Both the position numbers and the translations under genes were made by a program. Below the pieces are notes generated by a model. It saw nothing but the letters and a program-made list of their open reading frames with translations. It had not been told where the DNA came from and ran no database searches. Shown here piece after piece: positions 13,101 to 25,939 of a stretch of DNA of 64,000 nt. The stretch covers positions 4,742,141 through 4,806,140 of the forward strand of contig CM040763.1 in assembly GCA_022829145.1 (NCBI GenBank), given 5' to 3'. The stretch comes from Albula goreensis (taxonomy: Eukaryota > Chordata > Actinopteri > Albuliformes > Albulidae). Every line of letters starts with the position of its first letter. Within the stretch, counting starts at the first letter, position 1.

Positions 13101-14711
13101 CAGAGCTCAAAACACCAATATTTCTTTAGCTCCCTCCATTTGTTGGTGGAGAATTATGTAGCAGTTCCCAACAGGTCAATTAACGCTGCTCTTATGTGTT
13201 CCAATGGCCTTCAGCCGCGAATTGGTTCTGACCTGTTATTCGCTCCCTCTTATATTGTGCGTGGATTACATTTCATTACGTTTTCACAATTCAATTGGAC
13301 TGTTTTGTCATTACTCTCATTTTGCTCCACTTGAACTGCACATTCCCACTGGCCACATTCAGGTGTAACTAAAAAGCACTGTTTTGGCTTGGGCCCATAC
13401 AAAGAGGCACTTTTCACTTTAATTTCTGTGAACTTTTCCCTTAAAACTAACAATGGCAGAGTGCAGTGGTGCCATTTTTCACCCTTATTCCCCAGCTCAT
13501 ATTGCTTATGAATTCTGACTACTTGTGATAAGCATAATACTGTACTTAAAACTATCTGTGTGGAAGAGGGTTTAGAAAACAATGGAAATTTGAGACTGAT
13601 GTTCGGCTTTGTAATTGTATGGTTCTTCTTCAGTGATTACGACTGCTAACTACTGCTAGCAAGCCATACTTTACTTATAGACATTATAAGATTTACAGAC
13701 TTATTGAACTTTATCTGGCCACAATTAAAATAATGTATTTAGCCTGAGAAAAATGTGTTTAATGTAATGCCTGAAATACCATTAAGTGACTGTACGTACA
13801 GATGCAACCACATATCTGTAAAGATATCACCCCGATTATAGCTTTAAAGTTTATCTTTTCTAGCCTAAAGTGGCTATGCTATCAGAATACACCGCTATGT
13901 CAACATTCTATCATACAGGCATGTGTGAAATACAGCAAAGACTCACTCCATTCTATGTAATAAAACAAAAGCAGAGATGTGCTGTTGGTTAGCAAATTCA
14001 ACCTGACTCACTAGCCCAACTTCACACATGCCTCTTCAATCACCTTCAGCATTAAGCTTTTTTTTACACATTTATACCTTTGAACCATTTGAAACAACAT
14101 GTGCCTCCACCATTTTCACTACAGTTTAGAAATGTATTAATTTATACAGTATTTTGAGACAATTTTGTTTCATTTTCATGCAAGAACGAATTAGAATGGT
14201 GGAAACATAAGTTACTTTGCAGATAGCTTAGCAATATAAAACATACAGAATATAAAAATATAAAAACCCATATGATGTTACATGAAACTGGTAAATCATG
14301 TAACTGAAACACTACTCATTTCCAGACTGCAGAGCATGTGAATGGAGGCCAGTCAGTCGGTGTGAGGTTGGGCTGGAGCTGGGCTGTGTCCCAGCTCCTC
14401 ATAATTCCACACGGAGTTGGTCAAAATGCAGTCGGCCTCCGTGCCCGTGAGGGTCTTCCCGGACCCATGTCTTTAGATTCCATCATCTTGGCATGTCAGC
14501 CCCGAAGAAATGCTAGCTGGCAAACTCTGCAACCTGTTTCAAAGGGTTGATCCCCTTGGGGGGGTCTCTCTGTTCCTCCATCATTCATTCACAGACTCTG
14601 CAAGCGAAGGCTGGAGGCCCCAGGGCCGCGGCTGTTGGCAGCGGTGGGTGAATCTGACTGAAGTGCAGGGGTACTCTGAAAAAAAAAAAAAACTCACCCA
14701 AAGAAATAGGA
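10141..14711. other. Intergenic, nothing firm
   Basis: AT-rich unique-looking DNA. A weak B-box phrase near 10900 and a stretch at 12840-12905 (TTTATTTGTTTATTC..., CCAAAGTGACATAC) may be old SINE remnants, but the match is too poor to call. No gene is recognised. Confidence 0.55.
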
Positions 14712-15155
14712 AAAAGTAAACTTCCTCCATTCACTATTCTGATGCTGAGAGTCTACCAAAGCGTAAAGGGTTAAATATGGTTCTTCCACCATTCTGATAG
14801 TCACCCAGTGAAAACTTTTTTATTTTTTTATGAAAGCGGAAAAGTAAACTTCCTTCAAACCACTATTCAAGCGTTCAAAGTCTACCAAAGCGTAAAAGGT
14901 TAAAATTGGTCCTTCTGCCATTTTGAAAGTCACCGAGTGAAGAGGTTTTTATTAAAGGGGAAAAAGTCAACTTCATTCCTTCATGATTCTGGAATTCAAG
15001 TTCTAACAATGTTGAAAGGGTTAAACATGTCACTTCTGCCATTTTAAAAATTGAAATAATTTTGGCGAAAAGGTTTATTAAGGGGGGCAAATTAAATGTT
15101 GTTGCTTCACTATTCTGGGCATCAGCTTCTATTAATGATGAAAGGGTTAAAAATA
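14712..15155. repeat. Degenerate ~125-bp tandem repeat
   Basis: Three and a half to four diverged units start near 14712, 14840, 14962 and 15089 (spacings 128, 122 and 127). Landmarks that recur are AAAAGTAAACTTCC, the CTACCAAAGCGTAAA..GGTTAAA string, TTCTGCCATTTT and AGTCACC.AGTGAA. The units differ by many substitutions, so the array is old. Confidence 0.85.
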
Positions 15156-15972
15156 AATTTAATATAGCAAACTTTCATAGAACAGAAGCAGGGCACACAC
15201 AACAGGAATATATAACTTATATAAATCTGAGGCAGTATTTTATCTCATTTAAGATATTAAGACCCAGATTCAATATGCCATGAATGCAATTTGCGCAAAA
15301 CTAACTAAATTACGCATTGTGTGATCTTCCAACAGTTGGATCAATAGTTGTAAATCATGTGAATATTGGGTAAGAATAACAGTTAAACAAAATAGTTAAA
15401 TTTATCACTGTAGAATTGAACTGGAGACAAAATCAGATTACTGTAAGATTGCAGAGAGGTCCAAATCAGTATTTAATGAAAAATAAGTAAGTAAATGACA
15501 ATGAGGACCCAAACAGATGTCAAAGTTATATTCACTATTAATGTTTTAATTTAAGCATTGTATTTAATAATTATTAAGTTAACTTTAAGCTTTTTGCAAT
15601 AAGAGAAGATAGAATGGGAACCTATATATAACTGTAAATATATATTAAACTGTGAATAAACTGTAAATATACAGTTGATATATATATATATGATATTCAT
15701 ATAAAAGTAGAGTAGATGGATGTTGATAAATATGATGTATAAAAAACCCAGAGAACCCACAATAAAAGGCAACCGAGAGAATTTTAATTTTACATATGCA
15801 GGGTTAGTCAACATTATGTTTAAAAAGGAAGCCCAAATAAATTATTAGAAAAGAGATTTCAATTCAATAATATAAATCTGATCCAATTCCATTCAGTACA
15901 GTAACAGTAGCAACTGCTAGCAATTCATATATTAATTCATGAACTCATTTAAAGAGGAGAGAAATACTCTGG
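15156..15972. other. AT-rich flank, nothing recognised
   Basis: Very AT-rich sequence with a short TA run near 15678-15691. No gene or known repeat is seen. It may be distal 3' UTR. Confidence 0.5.
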
Positions 15973-15978
15973 TTTAAT
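15973..15978 (-). promoter_or_regulatory. kdm4c: Candidate poly(A) signal ATTAAA
   Basis: ATTAAA on the minus strand, about 400 nt beyond the kdm4c stop. It is the second most common vertebrate poly(A) hexamer, but such hexamers are frequent by chance in this AT-rich flank. Confidence 0.3.
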
Positions 15979-16381
15979 GCTGAACATGCGAAGGGAGAAA
16001 AATGAAGCATTTAGTCACATTATGAAAGACAACCAATGACGTTACAAGTTTCAAATTAACAATGAAGTCACAAACTGCGAGTGGGTCAAAATCTAGGCAT
16101 TTTAGACAAAAATTAAAATTAAATCCTGGAATATTTCAGTTATACAAAACATATTTTTGTGCCAATCAAATATTTTAAAAAAGATAATGAAACAAATATA
16201 GATGTATATTTTTTTTCTTCCCTGACGAATGTGAAAGCAGTGGGGATGTCCTCCTGCAGGATATGCACTACACTACCAAACCTCTGAAAAATCACAGTAT
16301 GAACATTCGCCCGTCTCTTCTCCATTCCTTGACTCGTAGTGCATTCGCTGTCTTCATGTTTTTGTGTAGTCGGGACTGTCT
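15973..16381 (-). other. kdm4c: Probable kdm4c 3' UTR
   Basis: This stretch follows the stop codon. It shows no further kdm4c-like coding sequence and becomes AT-rich. The first poly(A)-type hexamer after the one overlapping the stop is ATTAAA on the minus strand at 15973-15978, about 400 nt downstream. Sequence after it has modest T/GT-rich patches. The extent is inferred, and a longer UTR is possible. Confidence 0.35.
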
Positions 16382-16555
16382 TTATTTCCCCCTGGCGCTC
16401 TTCGCTTCGCACATGCTCTTTGGGCCGCTGCGACAGCTCAGGTCAGCCACGTAGTCCTTTTGGAAGCGGGAGTTGGGGGTCCTCTGCCTCTTCTTCTCCC
16501 CGTGGATCATGGGACTGTGGAAGGCGTCCTGAAACCGCATGCTGGAGGCTGTGGA
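16382..16555 (-). CDS. kdm4c: kdm4c last coding exon: C-terminal tail and stop
   Basis: The coding part is 174 nt (57 codons plus TAA), with a CCCACAG acceptor. It encodes STASSMRFQDAF, then GEKKRQRTPNSRF and YVAD, matching the STASDMRF, GE-K-KRQR and SRF...YVAD landmarks of the KDM4C tail. After YVAD the sequence (LSCRSGPKSMCEAKSARGK) no longer resembles the mammalian ending, though it stays basic. KKRQR could serve as a nuclear-localisation patch (inference). The TAA lies inside an AATAAA hexamer (16381-16386 on the minus strand). That hexamer is too close to be the working poly(A) signal if a 3' UTR exists. Confidence 0.93.
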   Translation of the reverse strand, partial: STASSMRFQDAFHSPMIHGEKKRQRTPNSRFQKDYVADLSCRSGPKSMCEAKSARGK

Positions 16556-19546
16556 CTGTGGGAGGAGCAGACGGGTACGTGAGGAGTACAACATTCACAC
16601 TTACATCACTTTCACCTCTCAAGTCTAGGGCTGCCAACTTTACCTAACCCTCGCACGTCAAAGAACTGCGTCCAGCTCAGGGATGTTTTTGTCTGTGACA
16701 TAAACAATAGGCATTCACTTATTGCTGATCTTGTGTAAGCAGGGGAATTTGAAGAGGTTGCTCAGAGCTAGGAAATTCTCTGGCAGTTCATCTGGAATAA
16801 GTAGTCCCAGACATTCGTGTTAGGTCAGAAATAGTGCCTGACCAATGGTTTATTAGTGAAGAACACCCCCAGGGTTTGGCAGCGTTATGTCACAATGGAG
16901 ACAGTAGTGTGACACGTGCGACTAAGGGAATGTTGGCAGTGAGGCTCATAGTGATGACCTCATAATTACAAATCAGACCAGTGAAGCAGTCCATCTCATC
17001 ATTGCATATTATACTATTATGTTTTACCACCCTGATCACAGATCTCATGATTACTTTACAAAGAGCTGCATAACATTTAATACTCACTAACAATCAACAT
17101 TATATATTATACAGTAATTACTGTTGTATTAAACATTTATAACAGAGATATACTCTGAAGCAATACTCTTATTGGAAAAGATGTTTGACATGACATCTAA
17201 TGCAGATACTGAGTCAGGTAGCTTTCTTTAATTGTTTTCAATTGCTTGCAGCCTTAAATACTCCAGGTTTTTTTCCCAACTTTTTCCAGGGCTAAGAATT
17301 GCCCACATTTTTACTGTAAATTTAGATGATTAAGTAAACGACTCAAACAGGTTAAAAGCTAAGACCAGCTGAAAGGCAAGATTTCAGCTCTCTTTATTGC
17401 CAAGCCCAAAAGCTACGGCTGAAATGTAGAATTTTACCTGGCTCGACTGCATTTAATTTACCCAGCCTGACTGCTTTTCTCAAATTATGGGGTCAGTCTT
17501 ATTACAAAACTAATCAAATGAGGATTAAAAAAAAACCTGAGTAAAAGTCACATTTACACCTAATTTCTTTCTCTGTATCAAAGGTAGCCAAGTGAGTCAA
17601 TATGAGGTAAAGGGAAGAACAATTGACCTGATCACAAACATAAGGTCTCATGACTTCAAGTCAAGAGACTCTGAAACTTGTCAGTGTATGAACAAACAGA
17701 CCTTTCAATTGTTAGCAATTTAAAAGTAAGTCATGTTTTAAAAATAAATGTGGACGTCTGTTTCACAATTGCAGTTGTGACATTTGTACAACAGGAGTTG
17801 CACACAGCACCACTCAAGCCCTCCGGCCTTGAAATTAGTGCTGTACAATAAATTCATTCACATTTTAAACTGCTGGGCTGTTAAAGCAAATAGCCAGCTA
17901 AACACATAAAAGTTTGCATTGCACAAATTTAAAGTGCCACTTAACCATCTGCACTCGCATAGATGTTTTTGCTTTGTGTATTGTCCTCTAGTGGTTTTTC
18001 TCTGCAGTGATGCAGCTCTACAGATGTGTAAATCAAGAAAAATAAAAACAAAATCAAGTGCCGTTAGAAAAAGATACTAAACTTTCTTTCTGTATGAGGG
18101 TCTAGCTGAAAACCATACTGCTTAAATCAGCACAGCGATTTTAATACTACTCAGTATTACCACAACATCATCTGATTTTAGTAAGCGCTGACCGACACAT
18201 TTTACACAGTTTAGACATCGCAAGAAGAAACAACTACGAAACTACGAATGTACACACAGCGGGGATGTGGAAATCGCATGGACTGCTCAGCACAGCAAAA
18301 TAAGTGCAAAACAAAATGGGTGGAAATCCATGCACGTATATTTCGATCATATTTACTATCCTATAACAGGAGACAGTCTGCAGGACCACCGATAGCAGAG
18401 GACACAAGCGGACTGTGGAAGGGGGCGTAAATCTGTGAGATGATATACAAGTAACCTAGCAACACATGTCATAACTAAGCCCAATGGAAAAAAATAAATA
18501 AGTAGGACAGCAATGAGAGGGCTGAGGGTGAATGAGAGTTCACAGATTATCCACAGGCTAACGGTACACCTCTGAGTTCAGTCACAAAGCCTGGACAAAT
18601 AGCTCAACAGCACAGAAAATAAATAAAGCAGCTGGGATTTATGACTAAACCTGGAGTGGCCGTTCTTGGTGGAGAGGGGCCAGGGTAGGTGCAGTGCTTT
18701 TGTTCCAGCCCAGCACTAAAAACACCTGATTCCACTAATCAAGCTGTTAATTAAGGACCGCTATTAGGTGATTAGTTCAATCAGGTGTTTAAGTACTGGG
18801 CGAGAACAAAAGCCTACACCCACAACTGGGATAAGACTGGAAACTCTTGGGCACAAAGTTTATTGTGACGATAATCCTGACAAAAATACTGCAGTTCAGC
18901 AGGGTATTAATATGTATTTAGGGAAGGTTTCCTGCTGTTTTGACATTTGCCTGCAAAGGTGACAGGAGCAATGGGATTGTACTTATTTGTAATTTTCTCT
19001 TCATGACGCAAAAAATGACATCACTCAGCATTAGAACTTTATTGCTACAAGAGCATGATAAAAAATTATAAATCTATGGAAAACGAATGCAAAAATGTGA
19101 CTTACACACACACAAAAGCAACCACACAAACACTGCAAGAACATAACGGAAGTGCATCATCTTGTTCCGTTCAAAACTAAAATCATAGAAAACCCTTTCA
19201 ATACAGGAGATGAAAATTGTTTTTTACAACCCAAAAAGAGCAATTATCGATAAATCAGTACAAGTAAACCATGACAAAATCTGATTCTTATCAGCAGGTA
19301 TTTTTGACATCTAGTTAATTAACTCTAACAGCAGGATACTCAAATCATTTTCCAATCACAGTTTTTGAGATCGATCAGTCCTGCGATCTGATTGGTTCTC
19401 GCAAGTTCTACCCACCGTTATGCTATAGGTCAGTCGTGGAGTCTGAACCAATCAACCATGCAAACATTGCTATGGGGCAATTTATTTATTAGAGGAAAAA
19501 TAAATTTAAAAAATGAAATTACTTACTGTATTTACAAGATACTTAC
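16556..19546 (-). other. kdm4c: kdm4c last intron, 2991 nt
   Basis: GTAAGT...CCACAG intron before the final coding exon. It includes a palindromic interspersed repeat at 18697-18812. The remainder is AT-rich unique-looking sequence without recognisable genes. Confidence 0.88.
18697..18812. mobile_element. Palindromic interspersed repeat (MITE-like)
   Basis: The left arm (18697-18744, CTTTTGTTCCAGCCCAGCAC then ACACCTGATTCCACTAATC) is the reverse complement, with few mismatches, of the right arm (18760-18812, ending GTACTGGGCGAGAACAAAAG). The wording is that of an abundant fish palindromic repeat, with CACCTGATT and a GGAACAAAA core. It is non-coding and fits a non-autonomous DNA element. The family name is not certain. 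Confidence 0.75.
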
Positions 19547-19639
19547 AAGACGTCCTTTCACTTTTTTGGGAAGCTCTTCTTCGAGAGTATACACATCCTC
19601 TCTCTTTGCCAAGAGCTGGGAACCATCTTCAAATTCCAC
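19547..19639 (-). CDS. kdm4c: kdm4c exon: end of double Tudor domain
   Basis: The exon is 93 nt (31 codons, phase 0), with a TTCTTTAG acceptor and a GTAAGT donor. It encodes [20 protein letters not shown] followed by [19 protein letters not shown] and the basic ELPK-x-VK segment close the Tudor fold and are nearly invariant in KDM4A-C. It joins MYQ of the previous exon to give MYQVEFEDGS. The 3' flank of the exon in transcript order is AT-rich. Confidence 0.95.
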
Positions 19640-21088
19640 CTAAAGAAACAAAATACACAATTATCCTAGCCATGCTACAAACTGTTTGTTGTCTATGGGT
19701 ATAATAGCTCAACGTCTTTAGAGGTTTACAGGTCAGAAAAAACACTAACAAGGTTCTTCAAAATTCTTTTCAATCCAAAAAAACATTGAAGATTTGCTAG
19801 ATTCAATCAAACCAGCCTTGTACTCTGATAAATCGTTGTCATACTAAAAGGATCCCAGGTTCTAAATGCTTAAAAGTCTAGGAAACGTGTTTGATCAGAA
19901 CATATGGTGCCTATGCTGGAGGCAGAAGAGCATCAAGGGAAACGGAGTTTGAACACAGTTCAACACAGCTAGACTTAAAAGCATACAATAAACTTCCAAC
20001 TCAGCCAACCAATAAAAGATCTAAGTAAGGTTCACTTCTGCCAATCAGACGCAACCTATTGAGTCAATCGCTTGGTGCAAAATTATCTTCATTACCTGCT
20101 ACATCTGACTTCCCTTAAATCTTGCCATGGTGAGAGAGAAAGTAATTTCGTTTAATACAGGGCCAGATTAATCTAGAAAAGTTTGTTTGGTTTGACTGAA
20201 TAGCCTTTAGACTTAACACAGCCCAGTGGTTTTTATTGAATCCAGAAGACAGACCTTCTAAGGGTGACTGGTTAGTATTTTCTCATAACCTTGACAGATA
20301 GGAATAGAAATGAAAACAACTTCTGCACTCAAACCCAACATGCTGCAGGTGCATGCATTTTCAGCAATCAGTGCATGGATGCGCACACTTCACAAGAAAA
20401 TAATATTGAGAAAAATCAATGTGCTTTCACAAACTGGAATGCACAGAGACACTTTGGTTTGTCCATTTAAACTTATTGAAAGGAAGTGCTCAAGCGCGAT
20501 GGTGTCAGGGAGAGCCTGTCTCTTGAGAGCTTGTTGGCTTTGCTCAATATATTTCTTCACAGCTTGCACATCCATTAAAGAGAAATTGCAGTTCAACTGT
20601 TGAAATGCCAATATAATGGGGGGAAAGAGCCTCTACACTCAATATAGAATAAAGACAGAAAGAAACAGAAGATTGAAAATGAAAGATGGGAGCCTGTTGA
20701 AAATAACACTTTATGTATCGAGATTTAAATCCCGTTGTTAAATTGAGACTTACATACAAAACATACAGGTGGCTAATGGAAAATGAAGGTGCCGATAGAA
20801 AGTCACCTAACAGGGTGCTGGGCCTACACTGCTGTTCAAAATGTTTCCTTTTGTGTTCAAGTTGACATTTTTCATGAACTGATCTGCAGCTGTGCAGGTG
20901 TTTTGTATTGTGCTTTGCATTAATGTGTGGACATCACAACACTGCAATATGCACTGTTGCCTAATGTTGATGAATTCCATACTGACATCATCTCAGGACA
21001 TCACCAAGCTGAGATATTAAAATGAAGCTAAAGCAATTTGTATTGAGTTACCTAACAGCCTGAATGCTGCTTTAGGGTGTCATGGCTT

Positions 21089-21091
<3 letters not shown>

Positions 21092-21155
<64 letters not shown>
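21092..21155. repeat. (CA)32 microsatellite
   Basis: Uninterrupted CA dinucleotides for about 64 bp, followed by CACGCACTCACGCACTC. Likely polymorphic in length. Confidence 0.97.
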
Positions 21156-21160
<5 letters not shown>

Positions 21161-23258
21161 GCACTCACGCACTCTGACGGTTCTTTAAAATGTCGTTCTG
21201 ATGTTTTTTCCTCAGCATTTTCGTATGATGACAGGTCAGAAATTCGCATAATTCAGCATCTTCTGCCTGCTTTCTGGTTCTCTGAGACACCACACAGTCA
21301 CGTTGTGTGGAAGTGTCAACATCTGTCACCTCCATTTCACCATTACAGCACATCTCTCTGCTGTGGGAGGAAAATCCTGAGACCGCCCACACAAACACAA
21401 ACGCTTGGTGCACTCAGATAAGGACAGCAGATTATGCTGGTCTCTGTACAGACCAGGTTTCACTTTAAAATCAGTACAGAGTGAACCCATGCGTTTTTGA
21501 TCTGCCGCACTGGCAAACATGCAGGTCCTCACTGTACAAACAATGAAAATGGCATAATGGCATTCATCAAATGTATAGCAGGTCTCCATGGTCTCCATGA
21601 CTTGGTACCTTCTGCATGCACTATTACACTGGCTGAAGCTATACTCTGGAGCATTTTTCCATCAATAATTTAAGCAAAGGAACTGACTGCTAAATATAGG
21701 TTTGTCTGATCTGTATCTATGCCTCTTGTGAAGGAGGCGATATCCTTGTTACAGTGATCAGGGACAAGGCAAGCGTACTGTTCGTTCACAGAAAGTATGT
21801 GTCTGTAAGGTGGACTCATGTCCTGTACTTTGATTACAGCAATTGTAACTATGTAAGGCCTATGTCACTGTTGTCGTGGACACTGGTTTTAAATTCAGGA
21901 AATGAAACAAACTGTTTTAAGAACCAGGAATTTCACTAGCCTCAAAGTTTTCAACCTATCACCCATGAATTTTTATTTTTCTCAAAACTCAGTTTCATAT
22001 CAGACCCAATTCTTTTTCCAGTACCTTTAGATAAAAAAAAAAAAAAAAATCAACAAGTTTGTTCTTCAGAGAAGAGAAACACACCTGAACTGCACTCTGC
22101 TTCTGGAGTGTGGGAGAAGTAGAGAGGGCTCTTCCCCCACCCTGCCTGCCTCTTATAGACTGAGTGTTCTGCCCCCTGTCAGCCATTCCGTGCCTCTTAT
22201 TGCATCCACTTGCCTTCAGACTCAACAGCACTTCCTGCTCCCCACTCTGCACGTATTTAAAGGACTTTAGTCTGCCTGACCAATCATTAAACAGCAAAGG
22301 AGTCACATGACACATTCAGCTAAAATGGTTCTTGCTCTTTTGCATAAGAAGGAATACATAAATAAGAGGCACACATTTAAAAAGGCTGATTCTGATTAAC
22401 CTCATAAATAGCATAAAATGTCAATTGACTTTAGTAACAAAAATTCCAATATTTTCACACGATAAACATGTATTTTTGTGTAACTTTGAAAACATGAGTG
22501 ATGAGTGTTATAAAATACATTTTGTAGTTTTGAGTTATATTATGTTTTAACCCCCTGTTCAATGCTGAGGAACACGGTATTTCGATCCATCTATAAATCT
22601 TATCCACATTGCTGCTCAAGTACAGCCCTGAAGCTGAATCCACAATAACGTTTTGATGATCCACACATTATCGCACATCTGAACTGTGTTTATGTATCGA
22701 ATCCCAGTAAACGCGCGGCACACAGATTTTGCATGGCTTCAGAGGGAAACAGGGGCATCAAGGGGGCCCGATTCCTCCAGACTCATCATGAGTAACGCTT
22801 CATTTAAATAGACGTACTTAAAATGCTTACACGAGCACTTCAAGGAGCTTTAAAAGAAACTTGTGAAGTCTGCCCACACAGGATGTCAGCGCACGGGGAC
22901 CAGTAACGGCAGTCCACATGAATGAGCACTTGAGTCATCAGCCGTCTAATCTTAATATAGCCCTCTTCACTTAACGCTGCTTCTACAGCTTATTCATGCT
23001 GACGAGTGGGCACTTGTCACCTTTTTTAATGCCACACTTAAATAATGAAAAACAGGACGAAAATCAGGCTCCACATGGAATTAATCTGCCAGATTTATAC
23101 ACACACATTTTAGGATTCAACTTACTCATACATACTGTATGTACGTTCCTCACACATATCCTATGAGACATCGATAGCCTGTGCTTTTGATACCGAACTG
23201 ACACAGACAAGGACCAGCAACAGAAGAAAGCACTGAAAGCATTGACATGGTTCTAATT

Positions 23259-23520
23259 TGATACCAGATCACGTTGTCTAATCACACACTGGAACAGTGT
23301 CTTAACAGGATGATACCAGACCATGGGGCCCATCCACACACTGGAACAGTGTCTTAACAGGATGATACCAGACCATGGGGCCCATAAACACACTGGAACA
23401 GTGTCTTAACAGGATGATACCAGACCATGGGGCCCATCCACACACTGGAACAGTGTCTTAACAGGATGATACCAGACCATGGGGCCCATCCACACACTGG
23501 AACAGTGACTAAACAGAATG
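23259..23520. repeat. 52-bp tandem repeat (about 4.6 units)
   Basis: Units repeat exactly every 52 bp (GGAACAGTGT at 23291, 23343, 23395, 23447 and 23499). Internal units are nearly identical, differing at CCATCC/CCATAA. Each holds ACACTG-GAA-CAGTGT, a small inverted repeat, then GATACCAGACCATGGGGCCC. The last unit is diverged (GTGACTAAACAGAATG), as is the half unit before the array. Confidence 0.97.
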
Positions 23521-25939
23521 AAACATCCAGCAGTCCTGAAAGAGTTAACTAAGTGTTTAAAGACTTAAAATACCTAGGAACATCTCTAATGCCACCTGTT
23601 TTAAAATCTCAGAATGAGATATGAAATATTCGACACACGCCTTTAATAGCTAGGTATTTAGCATTATTATGATTATGGCGCTCTTACTTTTTAATTTGAT
23701 TCCCACCGATATCCTTTTGGTAAGAGTACTAAGATAAAGCCCATCCAATTGACTTCTTCAGTCGACATCAATGTGCAATTTTGGGGGCAATAAGCACAAT
23801 TTTCATCCGTGAGACGTGAACTGATAAGACAGGAGACGTTAGACGTTTTTTAAACGGACTGCAATCAGCAGAGTCATGTGGTCGGACTGAGACTGGGCCG
23901 AGGTGTTCACCTGAGCAGTTGGAGTATTTGTCCTCAGATTGCATTTACTCCGTGGAAACAAAGCAGTGTGATTTTTTTTTTGTTCTGTATGTCAAACAAA
24001 AAAGGCATATTTAAGCATGCGATGACAACTCATTCAGTTCGAGGACAGCATCACTGAGCAGTTCCCGAGTTTGGGAAGTGATGGCCACCCGCTGCGGTAT
24101 GAAAAGAGGACTTCAGATCCCGGGTGATTTCAAAGTGATTCTGGATGTCTGTCTCCCATTTCTCCGATTTGAACTGCCAGCACCAGGGCATTGTGAGCCT
24201 TCTTTGTTTTCCTGCGCAAAGTTCCATACAGAAAAGCCACAACGTCCATTAGCTCTGTTTTTGTAGCATTTTTGTTGAGAAACTTTTTTGTCTGGCGGTG
24301 GTTGGAAGCGGGTCATTTGCAGTTTAGAGACTTCATCCCGGAGACAAACCACGACAGCTACGAATCTAAAGCCAAAATGTAACTGATACATTCTCCCCTC
24401 AGCGGTCGGGGGAGGAGGGGGGACGTCAGTGTTTTGAACTTTTTGTTTCTTTCTTCATTGTGATATTTTGGCATCTGCTTACAGTTACCTCAGATTATTG
24501 TGTTTGGACGTTCAAACATTGCTGTGACCCCAGTCACAAGTTGAAGAAGTGGACAACTATATAAATAAACATGCACAAATATACAGCCCTATGAATCACC
24601 TTCCAAACGGGCAACCGAGCCAACATGGTGTGGTTTTAAAAAAATATTTTTAAAATATAAAACCTTGCATGGCTAAGAACAAAGTGTTTCACAGAACACA
24701 GTGTTCCTCATTATCAACATTATTTCATTAATGCTTTATCCAATAACAAATATACTGCATGACCTACGAAATTGTACTCTATTGACGGATGACCGATAAG
24801 ACCAGAAAAAAAAATTTAAAAACTAATAAAATGCAAGCTCAGTCAGGCGCAATGACACAAACGTGAGATAAAACAACCAAGTAAATCATACGAATCTAAT
24901 GTTTTGTTTGAAGGCATCTATCGGTATATTCATATTAATGACTTCAGAAGAATGTCGACCAGGCTCGACAGATAATCTCTCACACTGTGTAGGGGTAGCA
25001 TTAGAAAGAGTCTAAACATTAAGACATATGGAGAAGTAGTGCAGACTGTTAAATCCCCCTTAGACAGGAATTAAATCAGGCATATATAATGTATGTACAC
25101 TAATATAACTGCCTTGGCTGTGTTAAAATACTGTCCGTACAGATGATGTATGAGAAGGAAACATCTGCTGGAGCTATGGTTATGCTCTCACATTTTTTCA
25201 TATCTTTTCTTGCCTTTTGCATAACCTGGGAGGACAGTTGAGAATCTTTAAAAAGTGCACCTGAAGGAGGGGAACGAGGCGCTGGCTTTGAGTGGGTGTC
25301 CCAGATGTGGGCAAGAAGAATTCAAATCATATCAGGAAATACTTTACAATATTTATAGAACAAAACACAAAAAGAACATGTAGAACAAAACATTCTTCTA
25401 TTACACAGGGTAAAAACTACATGTTCTTATCCAATGTACTAGCCATCTATACAGTATGTGTTATTATTATACTAAATGACATGTAGTTGACATGTTGTAA
25501 AAGGTGGGAATTATATGTTTTTAGTGTGCATATGGAGGAAATGGTAAATGTAATGTGGAAAGACTAATGCAGCGTTGGAGATTGTGTCTGATAGACACAC
25601 ACATCTTCTCAACTGTGACTGCTGGAATCTCTGAATGCAGTATGCTTTCTGGTACTATCTGTTGTACCGGCACAATCTCACTCCAACATTCATTCCGCTT
25701 ATACCACCCACCGACAGTCTCGCCACACAATTATACAGTGTGGAGCAAGAAAGAAAGAAAAGAGACAGAGAGAAGAAAAACAACTTTTCAAGTTTGTGAA
25801 GCAGAGGGAAAAGAGAGAGAGAGAGAAGATATGGAACCTACCCACTCTCACATCATGGGTTGGGTTTGAATAATTAAATGCAGGTGTTTAATATTTGAAA
25901 ACATCTCCCATCCATGAGAAAAGTGCTGCTGTCTCCAAG

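Noticed and set aside
1..16381. A neighbouring gene downstream of kdm4c
   Set aside because: In mammals DMAC1 and PTPRD lie beyond KDM4C, but no exon resembling either, or any other protein family, was found on either strand.
16381..16386. AATAAA overlapping the kdm4c stop as the working poly(A) signal
   Set aside because: Cleavage 10-30 nt later would leave almost no 3' UTR, and no strong GT-rich downstream element follows. Noted but not preferred.
23259..23520. Regular repeat that might suggest a CRISPR array
   Set aside because: Units are contiguous with no unique spacers, and the genome is eukaryotic.
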